A model generated the notes under the pieces. It was not told the DNA's origin, did not search any database, and was given only the letters and a program-made list of their open reading frames with translations. From NCBI GenBank assembly GCA_902806575.1, contig CADCXD010000001.1, positions 4,464,001 to 4,528,000 on the forward strand: a stretch of 64,000 nucleotides of DNA. Direction: 5' to 3'. Position numbers and translations under genes: made by a program. Origin of the DNA: Jackrogersella multiformis. Its lineage: Eukaryota > Ascomycota > Sordariomycetes > Xylariales > Hypoxylaceae. Position 1 is the first letter of the stretch. Each line of letters starts with the position of its first letter. This document shows positions 23,451 through 33,583 of this stretch, in pieces.

Positions 23451-24023
23451 AAGGAATAGTATTAAAACTATTAACGGCGGAGGTAATGGTGTGTGCATAT
23501 TTAAGTGCCCAGTTTGACGGTAAACTTTAACTAGGTCTACAACTGAGGTTGCTACGGCGTTTGGTAGTTAGCATAGTCCTTTAACTTAATAATACACATG
23601 AATTATCGGGATGGTATAATCTTGGAAAGTTATTATTTAAAAAAAGAAAACAGTAGTCCATTTCTCTTTTCATGCGACCTACATGAATAACGAAAAATAA
23701 AATATTATTTTCAAATGAAATCCCTTATTATTGTTATATAATTAGGTAGGTTGTTTCATTGTGAAGAAGTATAAGAGACTTTTGAATTTGGTTAAGCCAT
23801 AAACTAAAAGGGGAGAAGAGGTTCATTGATTGTAATCTGCAATAATAGAATATTCACGCCGGATTGATTTTGTAAGTCTAAAGGGACTCTGGGTCCATTA
23901 AGGTACATAAATAGAGCTTCACTGATTGGTTATTGTTGAATGTAGGATACTCTAGGTAGACATTCTCTGCGCCATGCGGTACTTATCCAGTACTGTTCAG
24001 CCCTTCAGACATAAACACAATTG

Positions 24024-24045
24024 TCATTATCATTATCATTATCAT
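24024..24045 (+). repeat. (TCATTA)n short tandem repeat
   Basis: Three and two-thirds perfect copies of TCATTA in the AT-rich intergenic region. Confidence 0.8.
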
Positions 24046-25319
24046 GTTAAGTGTAGACCTCCTCTGGCAATTGTTATAAAACTTTTGGTAGTTATCATTT
24101 CGCGCGGCTGTGTTTTTGAGCAAAATTTAGTCTTATAGGTGTTCAAAGGTATTGTGTAAATGAGGTTAAGATATGGCATTACCTGGGTTTCATTCCAAGT
24201 TGTAAGATAAAACACACATATCACTTAGAATAATAATGCCATTAACGCAAAATGGTGAATGAGAATGATGTTATTTTGTAACACCTACTATTGTTAAGAA
24301 AGCAAGAATATTAGTCAAATGTTGTTTCCCAGCGCTATTACCATCCCCCCTTTTCTTGCCATGACACTTTTCATGCTTACAAGACTTACACACATATATA
24401 CCTCCTAGGTATATAAACAGCTAGCTCAGTAGGATATTATTACTGCTGCCATTAATATAATATATATATATAAAGCCCTGAATTACGTAAAAGTTACCTC
24501 CTTAACTGGCAACTGATTACAGCTCTCTTTCATGCATTAGTACAAGACACCATGGCATGGGGGAAATTCTTAATGACATATAAAATGTAAAAAATCAAGA
24601 AGTGTGTCTGTCAAGTATAGTATAACACGATTTGCCGCCTGATTTCATTGACCAGCCTTTTACGTACTGCCAAAATAGATGCGCAGGTATGTTATATGTT
24701 ATATGTATTGTGGGTGTTGCAGATGGATGCGGGTATCTCAGGTAATAGGGACATTGTGATGAGGAAAGAGGATATCACATGAATGGTGTAGCCTAAGTAG
24801 TAGTACTCATATTAGTTTTGGTGATAAACTTGACTTTATCTTCGTCTTTGTCTTCCCTCTCAATGTTTTCTAACTTTGAAGATGTATATAAACTGAAGAA
24901 AGACGACGGCATGAGGTTATGCGCCACACTTGTGCGCCACCAGCATCCCTGCAAGTGAATTAAGAGTATGGGGTAAATAATGGGGCTGATAAAGCATAAA
25001 GCTTACATCACATATAGGTAGTTACACCAGGGGTCGACACCAGGTGGCAGGTGCCGCAGGTGGCAGCGCTGTGTCGCCTCTCCTTTGCACGGTCAGGTCA
25101 TACGCAATGCGAGTTTCTTCAAGATACAACATTGAACCTTAGAACAACCCACACAATCTACCTACCTATATTCGGGAAGCTAGCTGATTACCCACGGCCA
25201 AACCTCCAGGTTTGACGATGAAGTCTTGCCCTATTGAACCAATCCTAATCTGTCACCTGTAACTCGTATAACGCATCCGGTGGCATTGCAATGCGACCAG
25301 GTCGACATCTACCACCATC

Positions 25320-28174
25320 ATGCCGCGAAGAGTACAGAACTATGACGACTATGGCTCTGCCGTTCAGCAAATAATTCTATCTACTTCAGATGCCGAATTC
25401 CTAGATCAATTAATACCCGTTCTGAAAGATGCGACCACAACCAATCGAGCCTCAGCCCTGACGCAGAACCTATCACGATATGCGGAAGAGCGGGAAACAG
25501 AGATCGAGAGGATAGGCTTGACAAAACACGAAGAATTTCTAGGTTCCGTCAACCATCTGCAAAATGTCCGCGAGCGAACGGTTGCCTTGACTGCCGACAT
25601 CCTCGAGCTGAACCAGTCCATTCAAGCTAGCACCGAGAAGTTGGCAGAGCAGAAGCAGGCATTGGTCAACACAAGAGCCGTTCGGGAGAACATTTCGGAT
25701 GTATCAGATGCCTTGAAAGAATCTCTCAAGATCCTACATGCCGTCAACAACGCCCACGAGTTGGTCCGCAAAAAGAAATACTATGCCGCGCTCAAGTCCC
25801 TCGAAGATCTCCAGAATGAATTTCTTATCCCAATAATACAGAACAACTATGCTACCCAGCACCAGCTTGCCAATATGATACAGAAGTCCATTCCCGCATC
25901 GCAGAAATCTATATCTGAGCAGGTCATGACAGACCTCAATACTTGGCTATTTCGCATCAGAGAAACTTCGCAGTTTCTTGGTGAGGTGGCCTTCTACCAC
26001 ACCGAGATGCGTCGTACGCGACAACGAGAGAGGGCTGAGAAGGATGAATTTCTGAATCATTTCAAGCTAAACTCTGCCATTGAACTGGTATTTGACGAAA
26101 GTGAGGAATATGATGTGCTCGACAACGAGGAACTTAAGGTGGGTTCCGCAGGTTCTGAAATATTGGTAATGTCTGCTTTTACTCAATCTAACCGGCAGGT
26201 CGATTTCACTCCTCTGTTCGAAGCTCTGCACATCCACGAAGCGCTGGGACAGAGTGATAAATTTCGGTCCGAGTATGCTGCCACTCGAAGACGACAAAAG
26301 GAATTGCTGATACCAAGCTCTGTGAGCCTCACGACCGATGACGAGTCCTCCTTGAGCAGCCTGCTGGAAGGCATTGCTGGATTCGCTATTATTGAAAAGG
26401 CCACAATGCGCCAAGTTCCTCAGCTACGCACAGCTATCGATGTGAGATAGTCAGCCATCAGCCATCCGCTAGGTGATAGTGCTAACACGTTCAGGTTGAG
26501 GAGCTATGGGACTCGATGTGTGCTGCGGCCATATCCCTAACATCGAAGGCGTTGAGCGATATCAACGATGCTCAAATTCTCCTAAACATAAAAGGGCGCA
26601 TCGATCTTTTCATCCTAACAATGGAGGCAAGTTAATCGTATAATTCCACGTACTAACTTCCTAACTAATTCTTTCAGGGGTGGGGATACTCTGTCTCTAG
26701 ACTGGACGAATTTTTAGTCGATCTCTTCGACAGATATGCTCAATTACTGAAGAGAAGGTTCAGCGACGACTTCCAAGAGGTACGAGAGATCGCACATTGT
26801 GAGGAAAATCTATAGGGCTGACTATTCTAGAAGATTGTCTCGACAGATGACTATATGCCAATGGCTATCAATACCAGAGAAGAATACGAGAAGGTGGCTA
26901 ATGTTAGCTGGTTTACTCCGGAGAAGCCCATCGAAGAGCTCACGTAAGTCTGCAGCATACCCTTTCTTCGATATCGATCTAATCGTCATAGGTTCCCATG
27001 CGTGTTGCCCTTTTCTCAGATGTACCCTCTGTGTTGTATCGATATTAGAAATTTCCTCAACCAGTTTTATTTCTTTTCGGACGACCATTTCCAGCACCCG
27101 AACAAGATCGACGACACACTACGCAAGGTACGTGCCATACACGCAATTTTTCTTAATACCGCACTGCTAACCTTGCGGTGCTAGTCACTTGACGAGCTCC
27201 TCACCGAGAAGGTGTGCAAGTCTCTAGTCGAGAGACTGAGTTCGCAATATCTGGGCCAGATAGTACAAATCCTGATCAACCTAGAACATTTCGAGATCGC
27301 CTGCCAGGAGCTCGAGCAGCTACTGATCCGAGCACGGTCTTCGGCATCCGCAGGCGGGCCCCTCACCCTGGCAGCTACCGAGCAGTTCAGGGAGAATAAA
27401 AAGACGGCCGAAAAGCGTATCTTCGAGCTCGTGAACTCCAAGATCGACGATCTGGTGGAAACCGCGGAGTACGACTGGACGGCGTATAACCGCCCCACGG
27501 AACCGAGCAACTACATGCAGACCCTGACCAGGTACCTTTCCAACATCATGAACTCGACGCTCCTAGGCTTGCCGAGAGAGATCAAGGAGCTCATCTACTT
27601 CGACGCGCTCAGCCATGCGGCAAATAAGATTCTTGTCAGTACCCCTAAACCCAACCCAGCACTAACACTAACGAAACACCACAGGCCCTCCCCCTATCCT
27701 TCGACGTGAAGAAGATCAACCCCAACGGCGTCGCGGCGCTCTCGATGGACGTCCAGCACCTCACCATCTTCGTCGACGGCCTCGAGAACGGCTTCATGCT
27801 CCGGTCCAACCTCGACGAGCTCGAGCAGACCATCCAGCTCCTGCAGTCCGACAACACCGACGAGTTCTTCGACATCTCCACCAGGAACAAGAAGTACGGC
27901 CGCGTGGACGCCATGAACGGCCCCGTCCTGCTGGAAAAGTAAGCCTCTCTCTCTCTCTCTCCTTGTTCCCACTGTGCTTGACTTGTTTTGCTCGGTTTCC
28001 CCTTGTCTAGGGGTACAAGCATAGGTACCCAGATAGTACAAGGCCTAAGGAAGACATGGATGGCTAACACGTAACAACACCAACAGACTTACCCAACAAA
28101 TCACGAGCCCGGGCCAGTCCGCCCAGCGATTCGCCAACTTCTCGAACCTGTCGTCGCGGTTCGGCAACAAGTGA
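25320..28174 (+). CDS. sec15: Exocyst complex subunit Sec15
   Basis: Eight exons: 25320-26441, 26495-26626, 26678-26779, 26831-26943, 26992-27127, 27185-27634, 27685-27938, 28087-28174; 798 aa, the usual length for Sec15. An N-terminal coiled coil (about 60-160) precedes the helical-bundle Sec15 domain. Conserved landmarks appear exactly across exon joins: MEGWGYS, then FPCVLPFSQMYPLCCIDIRN and FLNQFYFF, and ALPLSFDVKKINPNG near the end. Sec15 binds the Rab GTPase Sec4 on secretory vesicles and brings the exocyst to the plasma membrane at growing hyphal tips. Intron 2 begins with GC rather than GT. The 3' part (exons 7-8) is almost fully GC at third positions, unlike exon 1. It is convergent with hap5. 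Confidence 0.93.
26627..26677 (+). other. sec15 intron 2, GC-AG type
   Basis: 51 nt with donor GCAAGT and acceptor TTTCAG, and branch-like CTAAC. Only this GC donor keeps the frame and the conserved MEGWGYS motif; the nearby GT at 26631 would break the frame. Confidence 0.8.
27939..28086 (+). other. sec15 intron 7, with CT microsatellite
   Basis: 148 nt, longest of the gene, with donor GTAAGC and acceptor CAACAG. It starts with a (CT)n run at 27945-27961. Confidence 0.75.
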
Positions 28175-28497
28175 GGAGAAAGCGAATTATATGTAATATG
28201 GTAATAGGTAGCAGGTAGTCACGGCACGCGGGAAAGCAAGCATCATCACACGGCATCCATATCGTATCATAGACATGTATATATATACTGTAGGCGAATA
28301 AGTCAAGTTTAAAAAAAAAAAGAGGAAAGGAAGAAAAAAAAAGAATCGATGTTTGCATTCATTGCACCGTACTGCCCGCAGCGGCGGCAGCCGCTCCGGT
28401 GGACCTATAACCCCTACGCCGTACTATCAAAATAAGAACAAGTGTCCCCTAGTATTATTCACTGAAAGTTCGTTTCTGGAATGTACTACCCGCCCGT

Positions 28498-28797
28498 TTA
28501 CTTCCTTTGCCATAGCTCCCCGACCCCGGCCCCGGGGGGGGCCCGCGGGTTGAGCCTTGCCTTCTTCGTGTCCTCGTGTCGTCGTTGCAGGAGCTCGTCG
28601 CCCGAGCGCTTTCTCTGGCTGTAGTGCTGCTGCGGAGGTATGTCCGGGTAGCCGTACATGCCCTCCATGTTGTTATACATGGGTTGCGGGGGCTGCGGGG
28701 GATTCTGGCTGTACTACTGCTGCGAAGGCATACCCGGGTCGCCGTACATGCCCCCCATGTCGCTATGCATGGGCTGCGGGGGCTGCTGGCTGTGCTA
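28498..28797 (-). other. In-frame coding-like extension of hap5 beyond two UAG codons
   Basis: The hap5 frame continues past UAG 28797-28795 for another 98 codons to UAA 28500-28498, interrupted only by a second UAG at 28716-28714. The translated extension repeats the upstream motif (QQPPQPM..., MYGYP...) and ends in a basic tail with QRKRSGDELLQRRHEDTKK and LWQRK. Third positions stay GC-rich as in the preceding coding part. It could be a recently truncated C-terminus, a readthrough extension or, less likely, be spliced in. Confidence 0.6.
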
Positions 28798-28878
28798 CTG
28801 CTGCGAAGGCATACCCGGGTAGCCGTACATGCCCTCCATGTCGCTATACATAGGCTGCGGGGGCTGCTGGCTGTAGGG
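28627..28878 (-). repeat. 81/90-bp tandem repeat, three copies
   Basis: Unit 1 is 28878-28798, unit 2 is 28797-28717 and unit 3 is 28716-28627 (9 bases longer). Each encodes a 27-30 residue module around YSQ-PPQPM-DMEGMYGYP-PSQQ. Units 2 and 3 each begin with TAG where a CAG or similar codon is expected. Confidence 0.85.
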
Positions 28879-29915
28879 CCCGCCGGGGCCGGCTTGAACT
28901 TGGTTATACATGGGAGGACCGCGGTATTCTTGCTCGGAGGCCATGGCGTGGCCGCCCATGCCGTAGTCGCCTGGTGCCATGTGGTTCGGGGCCCCGGGTA
29001 GCCCGTGCGATCCGGGCATCTGGCCGGGTGTTGCGGGCGGCACGCCGCCTTGGGATGATTGTGTCTGGGCGGGGTTCGTGCGCTTGGCATGGCTTGCCTC
29101 TTCTCGCGGCACTATGTCGATGAGGAAATCGAACATGTCACTCTTGGCGAGGGCCGAGGCAATATCGGATCGCTGCAGCGTCCTGCGCTTGTTCTCCTCG
29201 GCGTGGATCCAGGCTCGCATCGTAAGCTCGGTGATAAATATATCGCATCCCTTCGCGAATAAGATAGGCGCTTCAGCCGAGATCATCTTGACCTCGGGGT
29301 CGGCTTTCATAACCTTCTTGATCCTAGCGAGGGGTAGTTGATGTAGCTTGTAGTCATGTTGATCAGATTCGAGGTGGTTAATGGTATTTTGCCAGTAGGT
29401 CGTTAGGATATCCTTGTATTGGCCGTGCAGACCCTGGTGGACATTGGCCCATGGCCCCGTGTAGAGCTCTGCAGGTGCGAAACCGGAATTGGCAAGCTGG
29501 AAGGTAGGATATGTTAGTCAATGAATGAGATTAGAGTAGGTCAGATAGCAGAGGAGGGTTGAGAAAGTGGAAGACGGAAGATAGGGAGAGCAACGGATGA
29601 CGGAAGAGGCAAGACGGAAGAGGCAAGAGGGGAGAGGAAAGAGAAGAGGGAAGAGGGGGAGGGGAGAGAGAGAGAGAGAGAATTGGTGGGACTCACTGCT
29701 GCACTGGCACCTAGAAGGAGAGATGATTAGCGACGTCGCACGAGGGAAGGAAACTCGCAACGGATAGAGAAATGCGATTGAAGAGGTAAGAGGTACTTAC
29801 CATAGTGACCTCCATGAGCTATATCATATACACCGCCCCCGCCGCCACCACCACCAGCACCACCACCTCCTCCTCCTCGCGACGACTGTGGGTGACTTGA
29901 AGAAGACTGATCCAT
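28795..29915 (-). CDS. hap5: CCAAT-binding factor subunit Hap5/HapE (NF-YC)
   Basis: Exons 29915-29801, 29710-29697 and 29496-28795; 276 aa to the first UAG. The N-terminus has a poly-Gly run (about 14-28). The histone-fold domain, about 95-180, contains LPLARIKKVMKADPEVKMIS, APILFAKGCDIFITELTM and NKRRTLQRSDIASALAKSD, diagnostic of NF-YC. The conserved block just upstream (WANVHQGLHGQYKDILTTYW) is the fungal region used to recruit Hap4/HapX-type partners. It forms the CCAAT-binding complex with HapB and HapC in the nucleus. Exon 2 is only 14 nt (GASAA) but both introns have good sites and the frame is kept. The C-terminus is Gly/Pro/Met/Gln-rich and ends inside an 81-bp tandem repeat, where a UAG interrupts a frame that continues to 28498. 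Confidence 0.9.
29497..29696 (-). other. hap5 intron 2, with long pyrimidine tract
   Basis: 200 nt with donor GTGAGT and acceptor TTCCAG. On the minus strand it contains an extended (CT)n and CCCTCTTCC-rich tract (about 29600-29682), with a TGACTAACA branch site near the 3' end. Confidence 0.75.
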
Positions 29916-31766
29916 GGTATCTGATTTGAAAGAATTGCGCGCCAGTTCTACAACCTTAAGTGCGCAAGCAGAAAGAAGAAGCGCCGAGTATTTCAAAAAG
30001 CCGCGTGGAAACAAAAACACAGGACCTCGGGTCGACTGGGCTGATAGACAAACGAGGACTCTTGCGCGATGTGGTATTGTGGTATTGCACGCACGCGCAC
30101 GACACCACCAAGTTCCAGGGTTTCTAGCGAATAATTCTTTTTTTTTTGGTTCGAGTAGTCGTATCTTTTTTTCGCTTGCCGAGAAATTCGTCGCAGGTAT
30201 CACTATGTGTAGAACAGACTTCCCGACGGCGGAGAAAAAAAATAAGGACTATTGTTTGTATTGTTTACACAGGACACAGGCCCCAGATGGAAAGCTTCTG
30301 GTGCGCGTGGTGATGTAACAAATGAGCTTTTTTGGAGCTTTTTGGACCAGTAAGTATTCAAGTCTAACTCGGATTGGCAAGATTGATTGGACGGAGGGGG
30401 TTGGGGCGGGAGTGACCACCTGGGCAAGCTTGTAGACTGTATGTAGTAGGCAAGCTTTGGAAAGAGCACTCGAGAAACGGATGATTGATTGGACGGTGTC
30501 GTTCCTAGGTCGTTCCTAGTCGTTCCAAGGTTGTCTGGGGTTGGAAAGAATTGCCCAGTTGGTGTTTGTGCGATTTTGGGTCGAGGATTTGTTTGATGAT
30601 TGATAAGGATTTCCTTTTCTTTTCTTTTCCTCTGCTCTTTTTTGGTTTGCTGCCCTTTGTCGCCTAGAATAATTATTATTCGTTCCCGAGTTTCTTTTTT
30701 TAAATCAGAACCTTGGAACCTCGGAACCTTGGGAACCTTGGAAGTTTGCTCACGTTGCGGCTCGCTCCGAGACGTCCACTATTATAGGGAACTTAACCTC
30801 CAATGTATCTTGTTGCTTTTTCAATATTGAACCTTAGTCCTTGGACTATCTCTTGTCCAATCTAGTTTTATCTTGTATTTATCTGCTTCCAATTCTTCTC
30901 GAGGTTTCTCTCACACTCTAACCAGAGTTGGATGAAATCAACGACAAGAAGAGATAATAATTTGATAAAAATCGAGATAAAAAAAAAGGATGAACTTGGA
31001 TGGAAATGCTTATGCTTGTGGACTTATGAATTGTACTTTATGTATATGTATATGTATGCAGGTATGTAGGTATGTAGGTATGTACCTAGGTAGGCTTGTA
31101 TGTATGTATCAATGTATGTACTCGTTCGAATGATCTGATCAAACAACTCAAAGCTATTTATTAGCTTTAATGTATGTGTAAGGTATGTAGGTATGTGTTG
31201 GTCGGGATTGGGCAATGACGTGAATGGATTTTCTAGAAGTACTCAGATCTTCGATGCACTTTTTCACGTTGTAGGGCTGGCTTCGAAAACTGGGCAGCCT
31301 CGATGGGAATCAATGCGCTGGCAATATGGTTGGGCATCAGCGACCGCGAGACTTCAGTAGAGGGAAGGCGGCAGGCTGGCTGGCAGGCAGGCAGGGCAAG
31401 CATCGGACACTGGGGAAGGAGCTGCGTGCACTAGGCGGCTAGGTTGGGGGTGGTTGCAGGGATTATGGGTGTGTACTCGGGAGGCCTTTACTGGCAACTC
31501 CGCTGCTATCGATAGGCTAAAGTAACCTTTCGTGTTCGTGCTGCCAACCAAAACCCCGCAGGGTTTAGAGGTACTTAGGTACATAGAATCAGTACTTCCT
31601 AACATAGCCACATGCAGGGCACACCGCCTCAATAGATCCAGCCACACTCTAATACCAAGACCTGAAATTTTGTCATTTTCGGAACTAGAAATTTTATTCA
31701 CTAGGTATTATTTTCCCAAATATTTAGAACTGCCAACTCCGTCAACGAACTGGGTTGCCGCCCAAC
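29916..31766. promoter_or_regulatory. Divergent promoter region, hap5 / fcf2
   Basis: 1.85 kb without a supported gene. It includes T-rich tracts near 30138-30150 and 30170, and a TATG/TAGG-type short repeat region at about 31036-31120 with an ACCTAGGT motif at 31085. Small ORFs on either strand lack coding character. Confidence 0.6.
31036..31120 (+). repeat. Imperfect (GTATGTAG) short repeat
   Basis: Alternating TATGTA and GTAGGTATGTAG units, imperfect, run into a GTACCTAGGTAGG palindrome. Confidence 0.7.
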
Positions 31767-32636
31767 ATGGCAGAAATAGAAACCATGGACACTCTGTCGG
31801 ATGACCATATCGACCAACTTCTGAAGGAAGCTGAAATGAGATTGCAAGCAAAACACCAAGCGCAAGATGACAAGGTTGTCGCAGCTCTCTCCAAGTTGGA
31901 TATTGTGAAGGCTCCCAAGTCAGATGCCACGTCGCCAAAGTCAACCACATTGCCTTCCTCGAAGGACAACTCAAAATCCGAACAGCTTTCGGTAAGAGTA
32001 CCCGAGGCTCGGCGATCTAAGCAAGAAATGGTATGTCGCACACCAAGTTCACTACAAACATATACGATCTTGCTCTTAGCACTATCCTTTCATGATGAAA
32101 TTTATATCCCAAATTTATTGAAGTGGTAATTATTCCCGTTATGGGTAATATTACTGCGCCAGAATGATAGATTAATATCATAGTTACTCTGACTCTTCAC
32201 CTTACTTCGTTTTCTCATGTTCGGCTTGCTGGAAAGCTGGTAGCTGACTAGTTTCTAGGCTGTTAAGACAGACGCCGGACCCTCCTGGTTTAATCTTCCC
32301 CGAACCGATCTTACTCCCCAACTCAAGAAGGATTTACAACTACTGCGCATGCGTGATGTGCTAGATTCGAAGCGATTCTATCGCAAGGACAGCTCGAGGG
32401 CTTTGGTACCCCAGTTCTCGTCAGTTGGAATTATAAAAGAAGGTCCGACGGACTTCTTCAATGCTAGGTTAACCAAGAAGGAGAGAAAGCGCACACTACT
32501 TGAAGAGGTTTTGGAGACCGAAGACATCACTCGCAAATTCAAGAGCAAGTATGGCGAGATCCAAGCCACCAAGACAAGCGGCAAGAAGGGTCACTACAAG
32601 AAGATGATGGAGAAGCGATATGGTCACAAGAAGTGA
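31767..32636 (+). CDS. fcf2: Fcf2 pre-rRNA processing factor
   Basis: Two exons, 31767-32030 and 32259-32636; 213 aa. The C-terminal half is the Fcf2 domain: AGPSWFNLPRTDLTPQLKKD, LLRMRDVLDSKRFYRKD, VGIIKEGPTDFFNARL and TKKERKRTLLEEVL. The C-terminus is strongly basic (KKGHYKKMMEKRYGHKK). Fcf2 is a nucleolar factor for early cleavage of the 35S pre-rRNA and 18S rRNA formation, related to the Tdif2/DNTTIP2 C-terminus. The N-terminal half is variable and charged. The ATG at 31767 (MAEIETMD) is the first ATG of the frame. The 228-nt intron is unusually long for this window; the join AVKTDAGPSWFNLP is family-like. Confidence 0.92.
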
Positions 32637-33583
32637 GGTGTGGCGTCTGACCATACACACCAAGATCATTGCTGCGCATGCGTAGCACGCACGAAGAGCC
32701 GATCTATCGGGATGTTCTTCAAGTAGCTCTCTGGTCACGGCGAGCTACAAAGCCATTCACTACTGGAATAGCAAGTCAATCTTTGGACTAAAAACCTATG
32801 CCAATCCGAGAAGGCATACCAAGTAGGTTGCCTCAATATCTATGTTAGGAGTCTGTCTTACTAATATTCTTCAGACTACCATGGACGAAAGGATGTCTTA
32901 TGGATGCTTATTGTATACTATACGTCTCAGCCCAGTTAGAGTAAGTAGAGTTGCTCTCAGTTAGGTTGTAGTTTCCAGTATAGTCAACAGCGAGCTAAAG
33001 CTTAGGTTGTCGTGAGTAGACTGGTCTAGAGAATAGGCCAATAAGCTGCATACTTCAGTCATCTGTACTAGATAGATAGCAGCCAATAAATACATAAAAA
33101 ATGTTGTAAATCTCTGATATTTTATGTCTGATGTCTTGTTCAGTTATTCCGTGCAACGACTACCTAGGAAGATACCTAGAAAGATACCGAGTAGATGTCT
33201 TGTGAAAGTATTTGTTCCCATTACTTATTACTTATATATGCCATTGGTGTTCCTAAAAAAGCTCATGAGCCCTCTTGGATAAATACCTACCTAGGTACCT
33301 AGGTGGTGTAAGCAATTAAATCATTTGACGATTTTCGTAGCTCCCTACCTACATGTACCTATAGCCAAAGCCCCTGCATATGAATAAATGATAGGTATAT
33401 AAACGACCCGAACTTTATCCGATCTTACTACCCAAGCTCAAGCTCAAGCTTCCATCATTCATCTTTCTACCTCGGTGCCTTTATAAAGAACAGTAACCCA
33501 GATAATCATGTCTCATTCTTGAAACCAGAACGTGATTATCAATTATTCGACTATGATAACAAATATGATGAAGTAAAGTGAAC
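32637..33583. promoter_or_regulatory. fcf2 3' flank and vps16 promoter
   Basis: About 950 bp with no supported ORF. Two overlapping ACCTAGGT copies lie near 33293-33304. A short upstream ORF (33553-33576) ends seven bases before the vps16 ATG. Confidence 0.6.
33553..33576 (+). other. Seven-codon upstream ORF before vps16
   Basis: ATG at 33553 opens MITNMMK and stops with TAA at 33574-33576, seven bases before the vps16 start. It matters only if transcription starts upstream of 33553, which cannot be seen. Confidence 0.4.

Larger units (their letters stand above)
22901..25319. other. AT-rich intergenic region
   Basis: About 2.4 kb without any supported gene. It is AT-rich, with a TA run near 24458-24475, four TCATTA-type units at 24024-24045 and an 11-bp inverted repeat (23372-23382 with 23440-23450). 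The last 200 bases form the sec15 promoter. Confidence 0.6.

Noticed and set aside
26799..27170. 123-aa plus-strand ORF within sec15
   Set aside because: It is out of frame with Sec15 and runs across two of its introns; the spliced Sec15 frame has conserved motifs throughout.
28709..28828. A 120-nt intron that would splice out both UAG codons of hap5 in frame
   Set aside because: The phase works, but the donor is GTACGG and no branch-site consensus is present; kept only as a remote alternative.
28557..29001. Plus-strand ORFs opposite hap5
   Set aside because: They arise from the antisense of the Gln/Pro/Met repeat and have cysteine-rich repetitive filler.
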